A stretch of DNA of 64,000 nucleotides from Psococerastis gibbosa (GCA_963971405.1 OZ020490.1:806001-870000), one strand, 5' to 3'. Shown: positions 40,660 to 51,690, counted from the first letter of the stretch. Notes: generated by a model not told the origin, from the letters alone. Translations and numbers: made by a program.

Positions 40660-42550
40660 TTTGCATGCTCCCTAGTGTATTCCTAGTTCGGCATTTCATG
40701 TTTACTAGCTCTGTGGCAAATGTTGGTCAGTATGCCTGACAAGTCATATGCTAACCATTGGTTACATCTTCGCTACTCTTTCTGTTACATCGATTTCTTT
40801 TAAACAAACTCAAATCGACATATTATTGCAACACCAAAACGTACCCTACTACACTTCATAAATGTTTCTAAGAAGCATTTTTGAAAAACGGCGGGAAACT
40901 GATAGTATAAATGAATTTGGGCTTGAATTAAATTTAATTTCATTTAAATTGATGTAAAAATGACCTAAGTCGTCGTTGTGTTACTTTTTACCCACACTTG
41001 GCAGCTGCCTTTACCTCAAAACGCGATGCAGTAGGGGTAGATTTCACCCCCTGCAATATACAGTAATTATTTGTAAATTATTCACAAGCACTGTCGTCTC
41101 CCCAACCCCTTGTGTCGCGTTGATTCATATAGCAATCAGACGTTCTATGGGGGTGCAACTTAGGGGTTGCATTTTATTTTATAAGGATGATATCTGACAG
41201 GTTCTGTCTACCCATGGCAACAGTATGGGCTGTTCCTATCAACGCTTGGGAAGTTAATGGGAGGAATACACCACGGCACAGCCAGGCCGAATACTTTTTA
41301 ATTTAAAATTATGCTGGACATTGGTAGATGTGGGTGCCGTCCATTATTACCTACTTTCATGGACCGGGACTTAATACATTGGTTAAGTTCTTATCTACTT
41401 ATTTAGAACGGAACTTTCTTGTACTTGTATTGTATAATGTGTAACATAAATATATAAAAAAATTTATTTACGATGTAGTAAGGGGGGTTAAAGAGGTTCT
41501 TGGTTCGAATACCACCTAGGCACTTCCTAAAGTTTTTCATTACGCTTCGGATGTATAATAGGATAGTTTTATTTGAGTAGGAAGGGAGTCTTTATTGGAA
41601 TGTATTCACTAGCAGTGACAGTTCCAGATAGGGGTTGTAATGAAATACATGAGTAGTGCTTAAAAATAATATATTATTTCAGATCTGTTACTTCAAGTAT
41701 CATATCAACACAATATATAGTAATTTTAGTCATTATACTTCACCAGTGCGAAAAACGCAGCTGTTGGGCATGTAGCTGACCAAATAGTCTTGCAGTAAAA
41801 AAAAAGAATCTCTTGCAGATTTCTATTATCGAAAAACCAATTTGTAAATTTTGGGAAGATAATCTTGATTTTCTTATTTTTCAATTTTTATTACGGTCTG
41901 GATGTTTCATTAATTTTAATTTTCATGAGGAAATCTCTGCTACCATCAGAAACCTAAAACTAGGGCATGTTTGTACAATAGTCAGGAGGGTTTTTAATTT
42001 TAAAAGGAAGAAGTATTGCACCCCTATGCCACCCGCCCCTTTTTGTAAATTATTCAGCTGTATCACCCCCCCGTGTCTCGCTGATTCATATCGCAATCAG
42101 GACATCTTGGGGGTGCCGATACTGCGGCGGGGAGGGGTGATTTTTAGTTTATTGGTTTAGGATGTACATGGGGGGGGGGGGGTGCCCCTCAAAGCGCGGG
42201 ACTGCTTCACATCCGCAATACTATTTACTTTATTAATACTGCACCCTTTTTCATCATTTCAGAATGTACCCTAGACAGGGACCAGGATTTATGTATTATA
42301 GTAAACGTCCTTCACTCCATCTGCTATTTGCCGATGATTTTGAGTGCTAAAATGATTATTTTTATTTTTCCAGGTAAGAAAGATGTTGGCGGTAATATTG
42401 GCAAGCCATTGCGGCTTATTAGGTGGTAAGCAACAACTGAGCTCATCTCTCACTGTTTGCCATACTGTTTGCTTGCTCCCTTGTGTACTTCTTGGCTTGA
42501 AATTTCAAGTTTGCTAGCTCTGTGGCATAGTTTGGTAAGTAAGCCAAGTA
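40660..42550. repeat. Pair of duplicated segments
   Basis: 40662-40745 matches 42466-42548 (GCTCCCTTGTGTA or GCTCCCTAGTGTA, AGCTCTGTGGCA). 41040-41200 matches 42010-42170 (TGTAAATTATTCA, GTGTCGCGTTGATTCATATA versus GTGTCTCGCTGATTCATATC, GCAATCAG, GGGGGTGC). The 115-codon frame at 41813-42160 runs into this repeat and is not recognised as a gene. A G run lies near 42170. Confidence 0.55.
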
Positions 42551-42599
42551 GTGATTATTAATTCTCTTCAGAGGATATGCTACGTAGAAAACCGGCACC

Positions 42600-42930
42600 C
42601 CAAAATTAAATACTTTTTTCATTAACTCAGCAAGTTATTAAAAATTTGGCTCATTTAAGTCGTAAAAGACTACTTCGTGCATCATGCAATCGGGTATTTT
42701 TAGTTTTACTGTTTTTCCAAAAATACAAGGAGTTTGCGTGAAATTTTAGTCACCAATGGTTTTTATGACTCAACTAAGGTACCAAAAACTTAATATTTCC
42801 TATTATAATGATGCATGAAGTAGTCTTGTACAACTTAAATGAGCCAAATTTTTAATAATTTGATTAGTTAATTAAATAAAAAATTAGAAGCATTAAACTT
42901 CAGGCTGCCTGCCTTTTCGGGCACTCTTAA
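42600..42930. mobile_element. TTAA-type foldback MITE, left end lost
   Basis: Arms AAAAATTTGGCTCATTTAAG and the inverse CTTAAATGAGCCAAATTTTT, with GACTACTTC and GAAGTAGTC inside. The right end GGCACTCTTAA (TTAA at 42927-42930) matches the 4980-5364 element; the matching left end is absent. Confidence 0.75.
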
Positions 42931-43750
42931 GTGATAGAAAAGAAGAGCCCAGGGGGTTGACATTTAATTTATGACCTAAGTATGTCGGGAGGGTGTCCTA
43001 AAGTGTTATGACTACTCGCCCATGCGTCATATGCTTAATAAAATTGTCTTTATTAAGAAATACGACCCTCTTTTTCTCGGTCTAGCCCCCAAATCCGAGT
43101 ACGTATTAGCAGAGTTTTGATTTATGTTGCATGGGCTGCTCTGTATAAGTGCCCTAAGTGCTTTGCGGACGCAGTATGGGGATTACTATGCTGTTGGCTG
43201 GATATTATTGGAAATATTTTTGTTTTGTAGGGGTTATTATATGGCGTTGTAATCCGTATTATTGAGGGGGTGGGGGATGAAAATATTTTTCATTTGTATG
43301 GAAGAGCTTTATGAGGGTAGGTGGCTACGGAGGGGCTTTTGTTTTTTAATTGGAATGCGCTGCAAATGTACTTTATTTATAATATGTTGAGTTGCTGATT
43401 GTTAGGCGTGGTACTTGCTTCGCTTTTGCTTTTTCCTCGCTTTTGTCCCTAGGTGGGGTCAGCGATACGGCAGGTTCCTTTCCACTCCTTGCGGTTCTGT
43501 GCTTCGGCAGCAGTTGATCCTTAAATTGTGCGGTCTTCGCGGACTACCGTTAGCCTGGGCCGTCCTCGTCTTCTTCTTCCCTCAGATATGTTTTGTCCGT
43601 TTGGTTTTAGTAGTTTGACTGCCTTCTTTCGACGTGGCCCCACCATGACAGTCATCGTTCTCGGGGTTCGACTATGCTAGCTGGCCAGTTAGGTCCGGTG
43701 CATACTGACAATTCTTGCAGCCGCGATTTTCCGACGGTTTTCCCATTGTA
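42931..43750. other. Unassigned stretch
   Basis: No domain recognised in the short frames. The right part (43621-43767) is probably the 3' UTR of the LINE relic that follows on the minus strand, since CAGCCAACGCCCGTAC (about 43768) is the inverse of the LINE tail motif seen at 62224. Confidence 0.4.
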
Positions 43751-43767
43751 CTTACTTACTTCTTACA

Positions 43768-44073
43768 TCAGCCAACGCCCGTACGTGGCCTTTCGGCGTT
43801 CCGACGCCGTGCCGCCCAGTATAAAAAAGCTCGTCCCTCCAAAGTTGCCTCGCAGATGTCGTCCTTAAGGTCGTCGCAGGTTGCGAGATGTTCTGCAGTT
43901 CCTTCAGATGTAAAACACAGGGGGCACAATGGTGAGTCCACCACCCCAATCCTGTGCAAGTGCTTCTGAAGGAAATCGTGTCCCGTCGCCATTCGGAAAG
44001 TCGCCACTGCCACATCTCTCGGAGGGTCCCTTGGTTTTCCCATCGTAAGTATAGCACTAGCAGAAGATTTCAA
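43768..44073 (-). pseudogene. LINE relic, RNase-H-type C-terminus
   Basis: The 101-codon minus frame contains VATFRMATGHDFLQKHLHRI, then SPLCPLC, EHLATC and YWAARRRN. This order (TGH-D-L-HRIG, CPLC-H-C, YWAARRR) is the familiar C-terminal end of arthropod LINE polyproteins. 5' parts (endonuclease, reverse transcriptase) are absent, as expected from 5' truncation. Confidence 0.85.
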
Positions 44074-44084
44074 GGAAATTACAT

Positions 44085-44242
44085 AGTCTACTTCAGAAGA
44101 TATCTATGATTGGCCTCTCTAGGGGAAAACTGTGCACTCTCTTCGTAAATTGCCAAGAAATCTTCTACTAGCCCTATTCCTACCATGAAAAAATCGTCTG
44201 CAAATCATCACTGCAAGAATAGTCCGTGTGCACCGGGCTTTA
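44085..44242. mobile_element. Foldback MITE fragment related to 6889-7142
   Basis: CAGAAGATATCTATGAT, TCTAGGGGAAAAC, CTACTAGCCCT, then the end TCCGTGTGCACCGGGC. The left terminus is not found. Confidence 0.6.
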
Positions 44243-44282
44243 CAGTTTTCTTCCTTTTTTTCCTATACTTATGAGAATATAC

Positions 44283-44440
44283 GGCAAGGCGGTAGCGTGC
44301 TTGTACTTGTGCGAGTCTCTACGCGCCATGCGATCGGAGACATGTCGTAACTCAGCACAAGTAATTATTTCGTCATTGAGGCGACTGAAAAGGTCAATTG
44401 GATACATTAATTAAATTGTTTGTATGCGATTAACCTTTTT
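44283..44440 (+). mobile_element. SINE-B family copy
   Basis: CGGCAAGGCGGTAGCGTGCT, TGTACTTGTGCGAGTCTCTA, CGCCATGCGATCGGAGACAT, GTCGTAACTCAGCAC, GAGGCGACTGAAAAGGTCAA and TGTATGCGATTAACC, then a T run and A-rich tail. Confidence 0.88.
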
Positions 44441-45470
44441 TTTTTTTTAAATAAGTAAGTAAAATAAAAAAATAAGAATTAAATAGCAATGCCATCATAC
44501 CAGAACAATTGGGCTTACAATAAAAAGCACACAGTACTTATGAAGTACAATGAAATTAAGGAAAAACACGAAATAAAGTAACATTTGAATAAACACTTAA
44601 GTGAAATAGTCTTTGGAAACGTTTAAAGAAGTTTAAGGGTGCTTGTAACGACTATTTTATAGGATTGTATGGTGTGTGAATGTTGTGTTAATGGTTTGTT
44701 AGTTTTAATTTCTTCCTTATTTTTCTGTTACATTTGTAATATTATGATTATTATATTTAATATGGGTTAATAATTGTAGGAGTAGGCCGAAAGGACAAGT
44801 TTTTTCTTTCCTTAATTTCTTTCTAAGACCCATGTAATATAATGTTAGTCGGTTTTTTCAAGGGTTTAATATTTTGTTTTAAATTATTTATTTATTTATT
44901 TTTTAGTCTGTTATGGGCCATCTGGCCCTACAGTATTGTGTATTTGTATTTTCTAATACACCTTTTGATTGATTGATTGATAATATAATGCGTACATTGC
45001 GAAGGCAGGCAGACTCAGTGCAAGTTGGTCGGGATCATTAGAAATGGACCTATGACCTATAAAATAATTGAAAACGAAAAAAAGGAAACAATTGCATGAT
45101 ATTTTTTAGAAAGTTTATAAACTTTCATAACATTTCAACAAAACGAAAAATTGAAAACCCTCGCTCTTAATTAACACAAAAATCATCTTTCTAGGCTAAT
45201 GAATCACAGCCTTTCCTTTTATGCTGATTCCAACAAAGAAAAAAATGAGATGAAAAACCGAAATTATTAGCTGCCGCAAGGCAGCAGGCAAACTTCATCT
45301 TTTCCAGTGAGGAAAATATTTTTCTCAATGTCCATCCTATGAAATATGAAAACCTTGGAAAGGCCCTCGTAATTCCTCTCGAATTTTCTGGACAGTTAGC
45401 AATTTTGTCCAGGTTTTCTATTCCCATCTATCTTTTTTCACTTTTAAATCATTTTTGTAGCGTTTCCACT
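44441..45470. other. Unassigned stretch
   Basis: AT-rich. The 78-codon minus frame at 45191-45427 has no recognised domain. Confidence 0.3.
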
Positions 45471-46045
45471 ACACTGAAAAAAATATTTCTTACACACGCT
45501 GTGTAAGCCGGGACTTGTTTGGATATTACCCAATAAAGTAAAGATTACCCAAATTTGTTTTAAACTAAGAGTAGCAATTGGTTTCCATCAACAAAATGAT
45601 ATGTGTAAAGTCATTAGTGTAAGCATTACACAATGATAGGGTTCTACCAACCTATTTTGTGTAGGGTGACTATTTACACGAAACTAGTGTTAACGCAGGC
45701 CAAAAATTGGGTCAGTATTACTCGGTGTTCAGTGTACTTTCTAGCCGTGGGTATTGAGTAAATATCACACGAATAAAAGGGGCTGAAAATACAACGCTGC
45801 TATGTACCTTTTACAAAAATTGCGTTGGTGGCTGGAGTTGGGTAAAATCTGAACTATTTGGTTAATATGAGCACTAGAGAATGGTGTAAATGTTAGTCTA
45901 CAGTTTGTGTTAAAGTTGCAATGACTACTTGTGTTGTCATAGCCGCACCACTTGTGCTCCATATACGCGAATGCATATTTTTTGTTTAGTCTACAGAACC
46001 CTTAGGTGAAATCTACACGAACCTGTGATATACAGTATATCTGTA

Positions 46046-46215
46046 CATGGCCGTCCCCAGAGGGGTGGTCCATGGGGTCCGGACCCCCCCCCCCCCGAAA
46101 TAAATTCTTGTATGTAAACCTGTATGGTTTGAAAAATTTATCCATTAATTCATTAATAAATTACGTTAAAAAAAATTTGGACCCCTCCTGAAATCAAAAC
46201 CTGGGCACGGCCTTG
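46046..46215. mobile_element. hAT-like MITE, 8-bp target duplication
   Basis: Ends CATGGCCGTCCCCAG and CTGGGCACGGCCTTG are inverse repeats and match the element at 13593-13824. Flanks TATCTGTA (46038-46045) and CATCTGTA (46216-46223) agree in 7 of 8. C run near 46086. Confidence 0.85.
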
Positions 46216-47592
46216 CATCTGTACTATTTATGCAGCGATATTTGTTCACTGCCAATCAAAGAATTGTCAGTTCGAGTCCCACACTTTCCTACATTATTGC
46301 CATATGCCTATTACCCTATTATATTAGTAGGTATCATGCCAATGATCATAGTCTAGGTATTGAGGAGAAGTCTCTACTTGCCAAGTTTATCAAAATCGGT
46401 TCATAATTACGTATTTTAAAGTGTTGTCAAAAACTGAGATAGGCAAAGGTGTACACGTAGGAATTTAGACTCATGGCCCGTCCCGTATTAAACCTCATCA
46501 GTAGCCTAATACCCATGCCACTTGACCGCTGTGGCCAAAGTAGCTAATAATGAACAGTAAATTTACCATTTGTAGAGTTATAGGAGCTCATTTTGAAAGT
46601 CAACAGACTAGTCCTTTGATTTTCTTTTGAAAGACATAGGACCTAGGCTATGAAGCATGCAATATGTTACAATCACCTCTCAATATTGAACTTCTTACTA
46701 AATCGTGATTGAAATTTTCTTTTAACATTGTCTATGACTTCTATTGCTTTCATTGGTATGTCTACTATCAACTGATAACAATTTAATTTGAATTTATACG
46801 TTAATCCTAAATGTTTACTTAACAAATTTGAATTCTGGCGGGAACGCTCTACACGGAGTTGTGTAAAATGTATACATTACATAAAATTGATTGGAAGTTA
46901 CACACATTTGTTTAAACATAAGCCCATCATTTGCAGAAATCACACGAAATCGAGTAAATTCTACACTACTTCTCAGTGTACAATTGAGACTAAATTTTAT
47001 GACAATTTAGTGCATAAATGCATAAATTTTCCATGAAGTCGAACGACGGTCTCGCCCGTAATAGATCTACTGTATGTAGAATTTTCAAATTCTACATATC
47101 TAAAACATCCAAACGCGGCCATGTCAACGGCCTACTCCTATTTCAATCTCATATTTTAGACCCCCTCCCCTCATTCCCCTAGTAACGCAGTCTTGTAGCT
47201 TTGCCATGTAATTATAATAATATGTGGCGTATCACTGAGGACCCCCCCCCCAACTACCCCCATAATATCAGGGATATTAATATACATATTATTGTACATG
47301 ATAACATTTAATAATAGCACGATGAAACGCAACAAACTACTGTTATTTGGCGAAAAACCGTTGAAATCTTAATACAAGTTGTGTAATGCTAACACAACTT
47401 GGATAGAATCCACGCGAGGGTCGTGTAAAATTTACAGCGGGGTGACACCTGCAAACCTGAAATACCGTTATACCCGCGATGCCTGAGCCCTGATGCTTCC
47501 CGGGCCTCTTCCCAGTCATTGAATGTCTATTAGCAAGTGCGGTAGCCGGTTGTCAAACTTTTGGACTTTATTTTCCTTCAGGTGTTTTTAGT

Positions 47593-48401
47593 TTCAGCGC
47601 AATTCAGTCAATGTTCGAAAAAATGGAGGGAGTAGTGCGATTAGATGGCGAGAAGTCAGGTTCGTTTGCCATGAAAAGAGGGGTAAAACAAGGGGACAGT
47701 TTAAGCCCACTATTATTCCTGATTTTTATGGATGAAGTAATGAAGACGTGCAAGGCAAGAACTGATCGATCGTTGGTCGGTTTGTGGCGACTTAGGCACG
47801 CGTACGTGTAAGCCCTTGCCTATGACGTAGTCCTAATAGCAGACTCTCCAGCAAAACTACAATTATCTGGGTACAGCAGTGAACCAGACAGGCAAACACC
47901 AGACCGAAACCGAGTCCAAAATACAACAGTAAGGAGAACTCGAACGGAAGACAAAGACCAGAGTCCAACAAATCATCTTGGAGCCGATTCTCCTCTTTGG
48001 GAGCGAAAGCTGGACACCTACAACAAGTGACCTAAGTAAAATAAACGGGACTCAGATGAAGTGTCTAAGACGGATTGCTGGTCGAACAAGATGGAAACGA
48101 ATCCGAAATGACCGCATCAGGCAAGACCTGCAAGTGGATTCCATAGAGAGAAGAAAGGAGAACAAGCAGTTGCAATGGTTCGGCCACGTTTAAAGGATGG
48201 ACGAGAACAGGACCACCTGGAGATTGGCGGAAGCAAGGCCACAAGGAAGAAGAACCATCGGCAGACCGAGGACAACTCTCGAGGAAAGGATTGAACAACT
48301 CGCCGGAGCAAGATGGAAAACAATTGCCGAGCTCAAGGCGTTAACGTTCGACAGGGCCGAATTCAGGAAATGGCGCTAGGGGGGGGGGAGAAGAAGGAGA
48401 A
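47593..48401 (+). pseudogene. 5'-truncated RTE-like LINE with exact 11-bp target duplication
   Basis: GTGTTTTTAGT flanks the insertion on both sides (47582-47592 and 48402-48412). The frame starts with reverse-transcriptase motif B (GVKQGDSLSPLLFLIFMDEV), then a stop at 47809-47811; in the same frame follows ALAYDVVLIADS, where the YADD catalytic box has lost two residues. Further on, LLFGSESWTP, MKCLRRIAGRTRWKRIRND and LQWFGHV are the C-terminal landmarks of RTE-type elements, then GRRTIGRPRTTLEERIEQLA and FRKWR-stop. The tail is a G run and GAAGAAGGAGAAG. Dead copy. Confidence 0.9.
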
Positions 48402-48465
48402 GTGTTTTTAGTGTGGCCTCTTCAAATTTAATGTAAAGTGAAAGTTTGTTAAGTTTAAAGTTCAA

Positions 48466-48593
48466 AATGGATATATTTAGTTCTCAAAATTTCGTGTCAG
48501 CATTGTTCTCTGATGGCGAAGACATGACAGAAGAAATGCTAAGAGTTGAAGGACAACAAGAAATCCCTTTTGATAATTACGGTAAAATGTAAT
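48466..48593 (+). CDS. Short acidic open frame, possible exon or relic
   Basis: ATG at 48466 opens a ~42-codon frame (MDIFSSQNFVSALFSDGEDM...) with an acidic, protein-like composition, just after the RTE insertion. A donor-like G|GTAAAA occurs at its end (about 48580). Another frame 300 bases on (about 48866-48954: FTDETEWDSERNLRFG) follows a pyrimidine-rich TTCACAG. The simplest acceptor (CACAG) gives a stop after joining; using the AG four to seven bases later keeps the frame. Possibly the remains of the host element's own gene. I do not recognise it. Confidence 0.2.
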
Positions 48594-49021
48594 GCTTAGT
48601 TTTGTTCATTATATGTTATATGCCAATATATCATATTGTATTCTTATTTGGTTTGTCTCAATCCTTTTTTTGTTTTGTATCAACTGTCGAATATTATTCC
48701 TGATACATCGAATGGTTGACGTCACTTTCGTATTTTCCGGACGTGCAGCTAATGTTTGTGAGTGTAGAACTTTTACCTACATGATATGTTCGAGACATGC
48801 GAATGTCACTAAATTAGGCTGTTGTTGTTGTTATGTATGTATTTTGTTGTGTTTGTTCACAGTGTGAAGAATTTACCGATGAAACTGAGTGGGATAGTGA
48901 AAGAAACCTGCGGTTTGGGTGTTACTTGCCTTACTTAAAAAAAACTCCCTATTCGTGACTGCCAAATGAAATGGAAATAACTTTGAAAAAAAATCGCGAA
49001 TAATCAGTTTTTTAATGAGAA

Positions 49022-49207
49022 GATGGACCGTAGGACCTTTGCCTTGGTGGCGTTCAGTTGTTAGCTTTTTATAAATTATTCAGAATATGTAATTAACGTT
49101 AGACCCGCTAAATTTATTTGAGGCTCTAACGTTAATTACAAATGCTGAATAATTTATAAAAAGCTAACAACTGAACGTCACCATGGTAACCGCCCTACGG
49201 TACATCT
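49022..49207. mobile_element. Palindromic MITE
   Basis: Left arm GATGGACCGTAGGACC to GGCGTTCAGTTGTTAGCTTT and TTATAAATTATTCAG; right arm the inverse, ending GGGCGGTTACC-type sequence and CGTAC(C)CATC equivalents. Inner arms AATTAACGTTAG and CTAACGTTAATT enclose a ~20-base loop. Confidence 0.85.
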
Positions 49208-49701
49208 CTTGAGTAAGCTAGGTGCAACCCTAACCGAGGGTACCAGTAACACCCAACGCCTTCTGTAAATTCTACACAACGTGTGTTCAAATCCAACCCA
49301 ATGCATATATATTGCTGTGTTACAACCACACAATAAGGTCGGCTAGATTTTACCCAAGTAGTTGAGTAGCATGAACCCAAACAGGTAGCCTAAACTAGAT
49401 AGTACTCAAATAGTTGGGTAGAAGATACACATGTCGTATGTTTCAATCTACATAAGAGTTGTGTAAAATAAACACAGATAATTTAGTAAGCATTACTCAA
49501 TCACATTTACACAACTAGTGTAATTTTTACCAAACTTGTATGGGTAATATCTATCCCAATTATTGTAACAATTACTCTACGTATTTAACACAACTCATTT
49601 AGTAGGATTTACACCCTATTCGTGCCGTCCAAAAGTTACACGAAATTTCGTGTTGCAGTAAGCCCTGTCGGGTTATATTTACAATAAAATTTTTTGAGTG
49701 T

Positions 49702-49950
49702 ATTTTAAAGTTTTAGACTTAGACACCAGCAGTTCATATGATAGTTTGTTTAGTTTATTATTATTATTATGACTTTTTTTATGTTATCGAACCCTCACTG
49801 ATTGATAGGCCTTTTCACGGCCTTTCCCATTTTATGTTAGAAGACAAGGGGTAAGGGTGGATTTCCTTAAAATATCTCATTAACTAAAAGAAATCCCACC
49901 TCAATTCTCAACGGGCATGCGTCATGGTCATTTTCATAGCCTCACATGAC
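49702..49950. other. Unassigned spacer
   Basis: Nothing recognised. Confidence 0.3.
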
Positions 49951-49958
49951 AACAGAAT

Positions 49959-50115
49959 CAGCGACGTATCCAACCCATTGGGGGGGGGGGGTAGCTGTGG
50001 GTCAAAATAGAACAAACATATGTAGTATCGATTAAATTGGAGCGTAATAAAGTATCATACAACAACAGATTTACTATTTTTTTGGGGGTCACCCCCCCCC
50101 CTGTATCCGCCCATG
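49959..50115. mobile_element. hAT-like MITE with exact 8-bp target duplication
   Basis: AACAGAAT flanks it on both sides (49951-49958 and 50116-50123). Ends CAGCGACGTATCCA and, in inverse, CATGGGCGGATACAG. It holds a G run and a C run that can pair. The middle GGGTCAAAATAG then AGTATCGATTAAAT recurs in inverse at about 51985-52147 and 53380-53522. Confidence 0.9.
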
Positions 50116-50123
50116 AACAGAAT

Positions 50124-50423
50124 TCATAAATCGACTACACCCCCGCTTTTTTCCAAAATATTACGTAACATTTTTAGCCTTCCATAAGGTCTCGGAACAA
50201 CCCTACCTAATCTAAATCTGCCGAGTAGTGAGTGCAGTGGTATCTCTTTATCAGATAAACTTCTTTCAAAATCCTCTATTAGTTTTCGACACAAGTTCCA
50301 GCGCCCGCACAGTAATAACCCTTTATCCGATGGGGCAAACATAAAATATTGCGACACGAATGGATAAAGTTTGAATAAACTTGTGGAGGTTTGTCTTTGC
50401 TGATTTATTTTACTGTTTTTCAC
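50124..50423 (-). CDS. Unrecognised 99-codon open frame
   Basis: Balanced composition without low-complexity runs (e.g. LLLCGRWNLCRKLIEDFERS). Its stop lies next to the target duplication of the MITE at 49959-50115. No domain recognised, no splice context seen; may be a fragment of a mobile-element protein or chance. Confidence 0.2.
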   Translation of the reverse strand: MKNSKINQQRQTSTSLFKLYPFVSQYFMFAPSDKGLLLCGRWNLCRKLIEDFERSLSDKEIPLHSLLGRFRLGRVVPRPYGRLKMLRNILEKSGGVVDL

Positions 50424-50772
50424 AATTTTTCCACTGAGCCGTCAGCAGAAATATGGAAAAAAATGTAATTGACTTTTTCATTTTTGTTCAGCACTGCCAT
50501 TTTATTTACTGTAGCTGAACAAATGTTTACTTTTGCAAAATGCACGAGAATTCCGATTGAAAATTGAAATATCTGCGCCATGCTCGTCTCTTGTATAATA
50601 AACTTACTGAATCGTGTAAATTTTTTAAATTGTGTAGCCTGTTTTTTACAGCTGCTTTATTGTATGTATTGTATTAATTAGTTGCTTCTTTCAATATTTC
50701 ATTCTGACGGGAGTTTTTATTTATTAGCTTTGCTTTAAAATTGCCTGCTATGATTGGGTGGTCAATTCGCCT

Positions 50773-51124
50773 TGTGTTTTGATATTGCCAATCGCAATCT
50801 AAGTCATAACTGTAATGGTAGATTTCCAGACGTAATACGTCCATTTCAACGATTTTTCTGCTGCACGTACAAATTATAACAGAATCAAATCGAATTAAAC
50901 CCCAACGTTTTCAATAAACATGAAGCCGACTGACTGACAAGTTGCTGCAAGCTAGAGTTTCCAAAAAGAAGCACTGTGTTTTGACATGGCCAATTGCAAT
51001 CTAAGTCATAACTGTAATGCTAGATTTCCAGATGTAAGATGTCCATGTAAACGATTTTTCTGCTGCACGTACAAACCATAACTGAATCAAATCGAATTAA
51101 ACCCCAACGTTTTCAATAAAAACG
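50773..51124 (+). repeat. Direct duplication, period 202 bases
   Basis: 50773-50922 and 50975-51124 share TGTGTTTTGA, AATCTAAGTCATAACTGTAA, GATTTTTCTGCTGCACGTAC and ATCGAATTAAACCCCAACGT. Confidence 0.88.
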
Positions 51125-51160
51125 AAACCGAGTCTGAAATTTTCGTTAAAGACGACGATT

Positions 51161-51394
51161 ATGCTGCTCGCGGAGATTTCTCCTATAATGGGGAAAGTGA
51201 TCTATTCAATTTCCTGCCGCTGCGTTGCCGCCGCGTGTTATTTAATAACATCCAATTGTTTAATAATCTCCGTAACTGCATTTGTCGTAAGTCACTTTTA
51301 CTTTTGTTCGGAGAAAGACGGCAATTTCTGGTGTAAGAAGGCTATTAGTGGAGCCAGTACTGTGTCGATTTCTGGCATTCAGACTAATAGTTAA
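51161..51394 (+). CDS. Short frame with signal-anchor-like start and a donor-like site
   Basis: The frame begins MLLAEISPIMGKVIYSISC and turns hydrophobic. At 51286 it meets GTAAGTC, a good donor, in phase 0 after 42 codons. This recalls exon 1 of the 23550 gene in layout, not in sequence. No partner exon was found. Speculative. Confidence 0.15.
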   Translation: MLLAEISPIMGKVIYSISCRCVAAACYLITSNCLIISVTAFVVSHFYFCSEKDGNFWCKKAISGASTVSISGIQTNS

Positions 51395-51519
51395 ACCTGA
51401 ACGACATTTTCAGTTTTACTTTTCTTCGGACACAAGAGAAATGGTAATTTCTGCTGTACAATGGCAAGCACTGTGCCTGTGTCCGTTTCAACTCCTATTA
51501 ACATGATGATGCAGTTGAA

Positions 51520-51690
51520 TGTGGGATGATAGGCCGTAGTCGTTCTGAAACCGTACTATTCAGTTCCTGCTGAGGCTCAACATACTGCCTACATACAATC
51601 CTAGAAATCTACGCAGAAGATGTCAACAGCAGATGTTGACGAAACGTTTGGAAGTACGTGTTTAGAACGACATCGGCCTATCATCACCGG
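51520..51690 (+). repeat. Hammerhead-like repeat copies
   Basis: A minus-strand piece (GGGATGATAGGCCGTAGTCG at about 51522) and a plus-strand core: CAGAAGA (51614-51620; the CUGA has become CAGA), helix GTCAAC with GTTGAC (6 of 6 pairs), GAAA (51641-51644), then CGTTTGGAAGTACG. Confidence 0.6.

Larger units (their letters stand above)
45471..49701. mobile_element. ~4.2-kb inverted-repeat-bounded region full of TTACAC motifs
   Basis: Left end ACACTGAAAAAAATATTTCT and, in inverse at the right end, ACACTCAAAAAATTTTATTG (about 17 of the first 24 bases agree). A TA precedes CACTG and follows GAGTG, so a TA target is possible. Inside both ends, and again near 46845-46980 and 47370-47440, short words such as TTACACAA, TTGTGTAA, TACCCAA and GTGTAAA recur every few dozen bases, often as palindromes (CTTACACA-CGC-TGTGTAAG). 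Nested insertions: 46046-46215, 47593-48401 and 49022-49207. No complete transposase seen. Superfamily unknown. Confidence 0.5.

Noticed and set aside
41813-42160. 115-codon frame as a gene
   Set aside because: Its 3' third is a repeat shared with 41040-41200.
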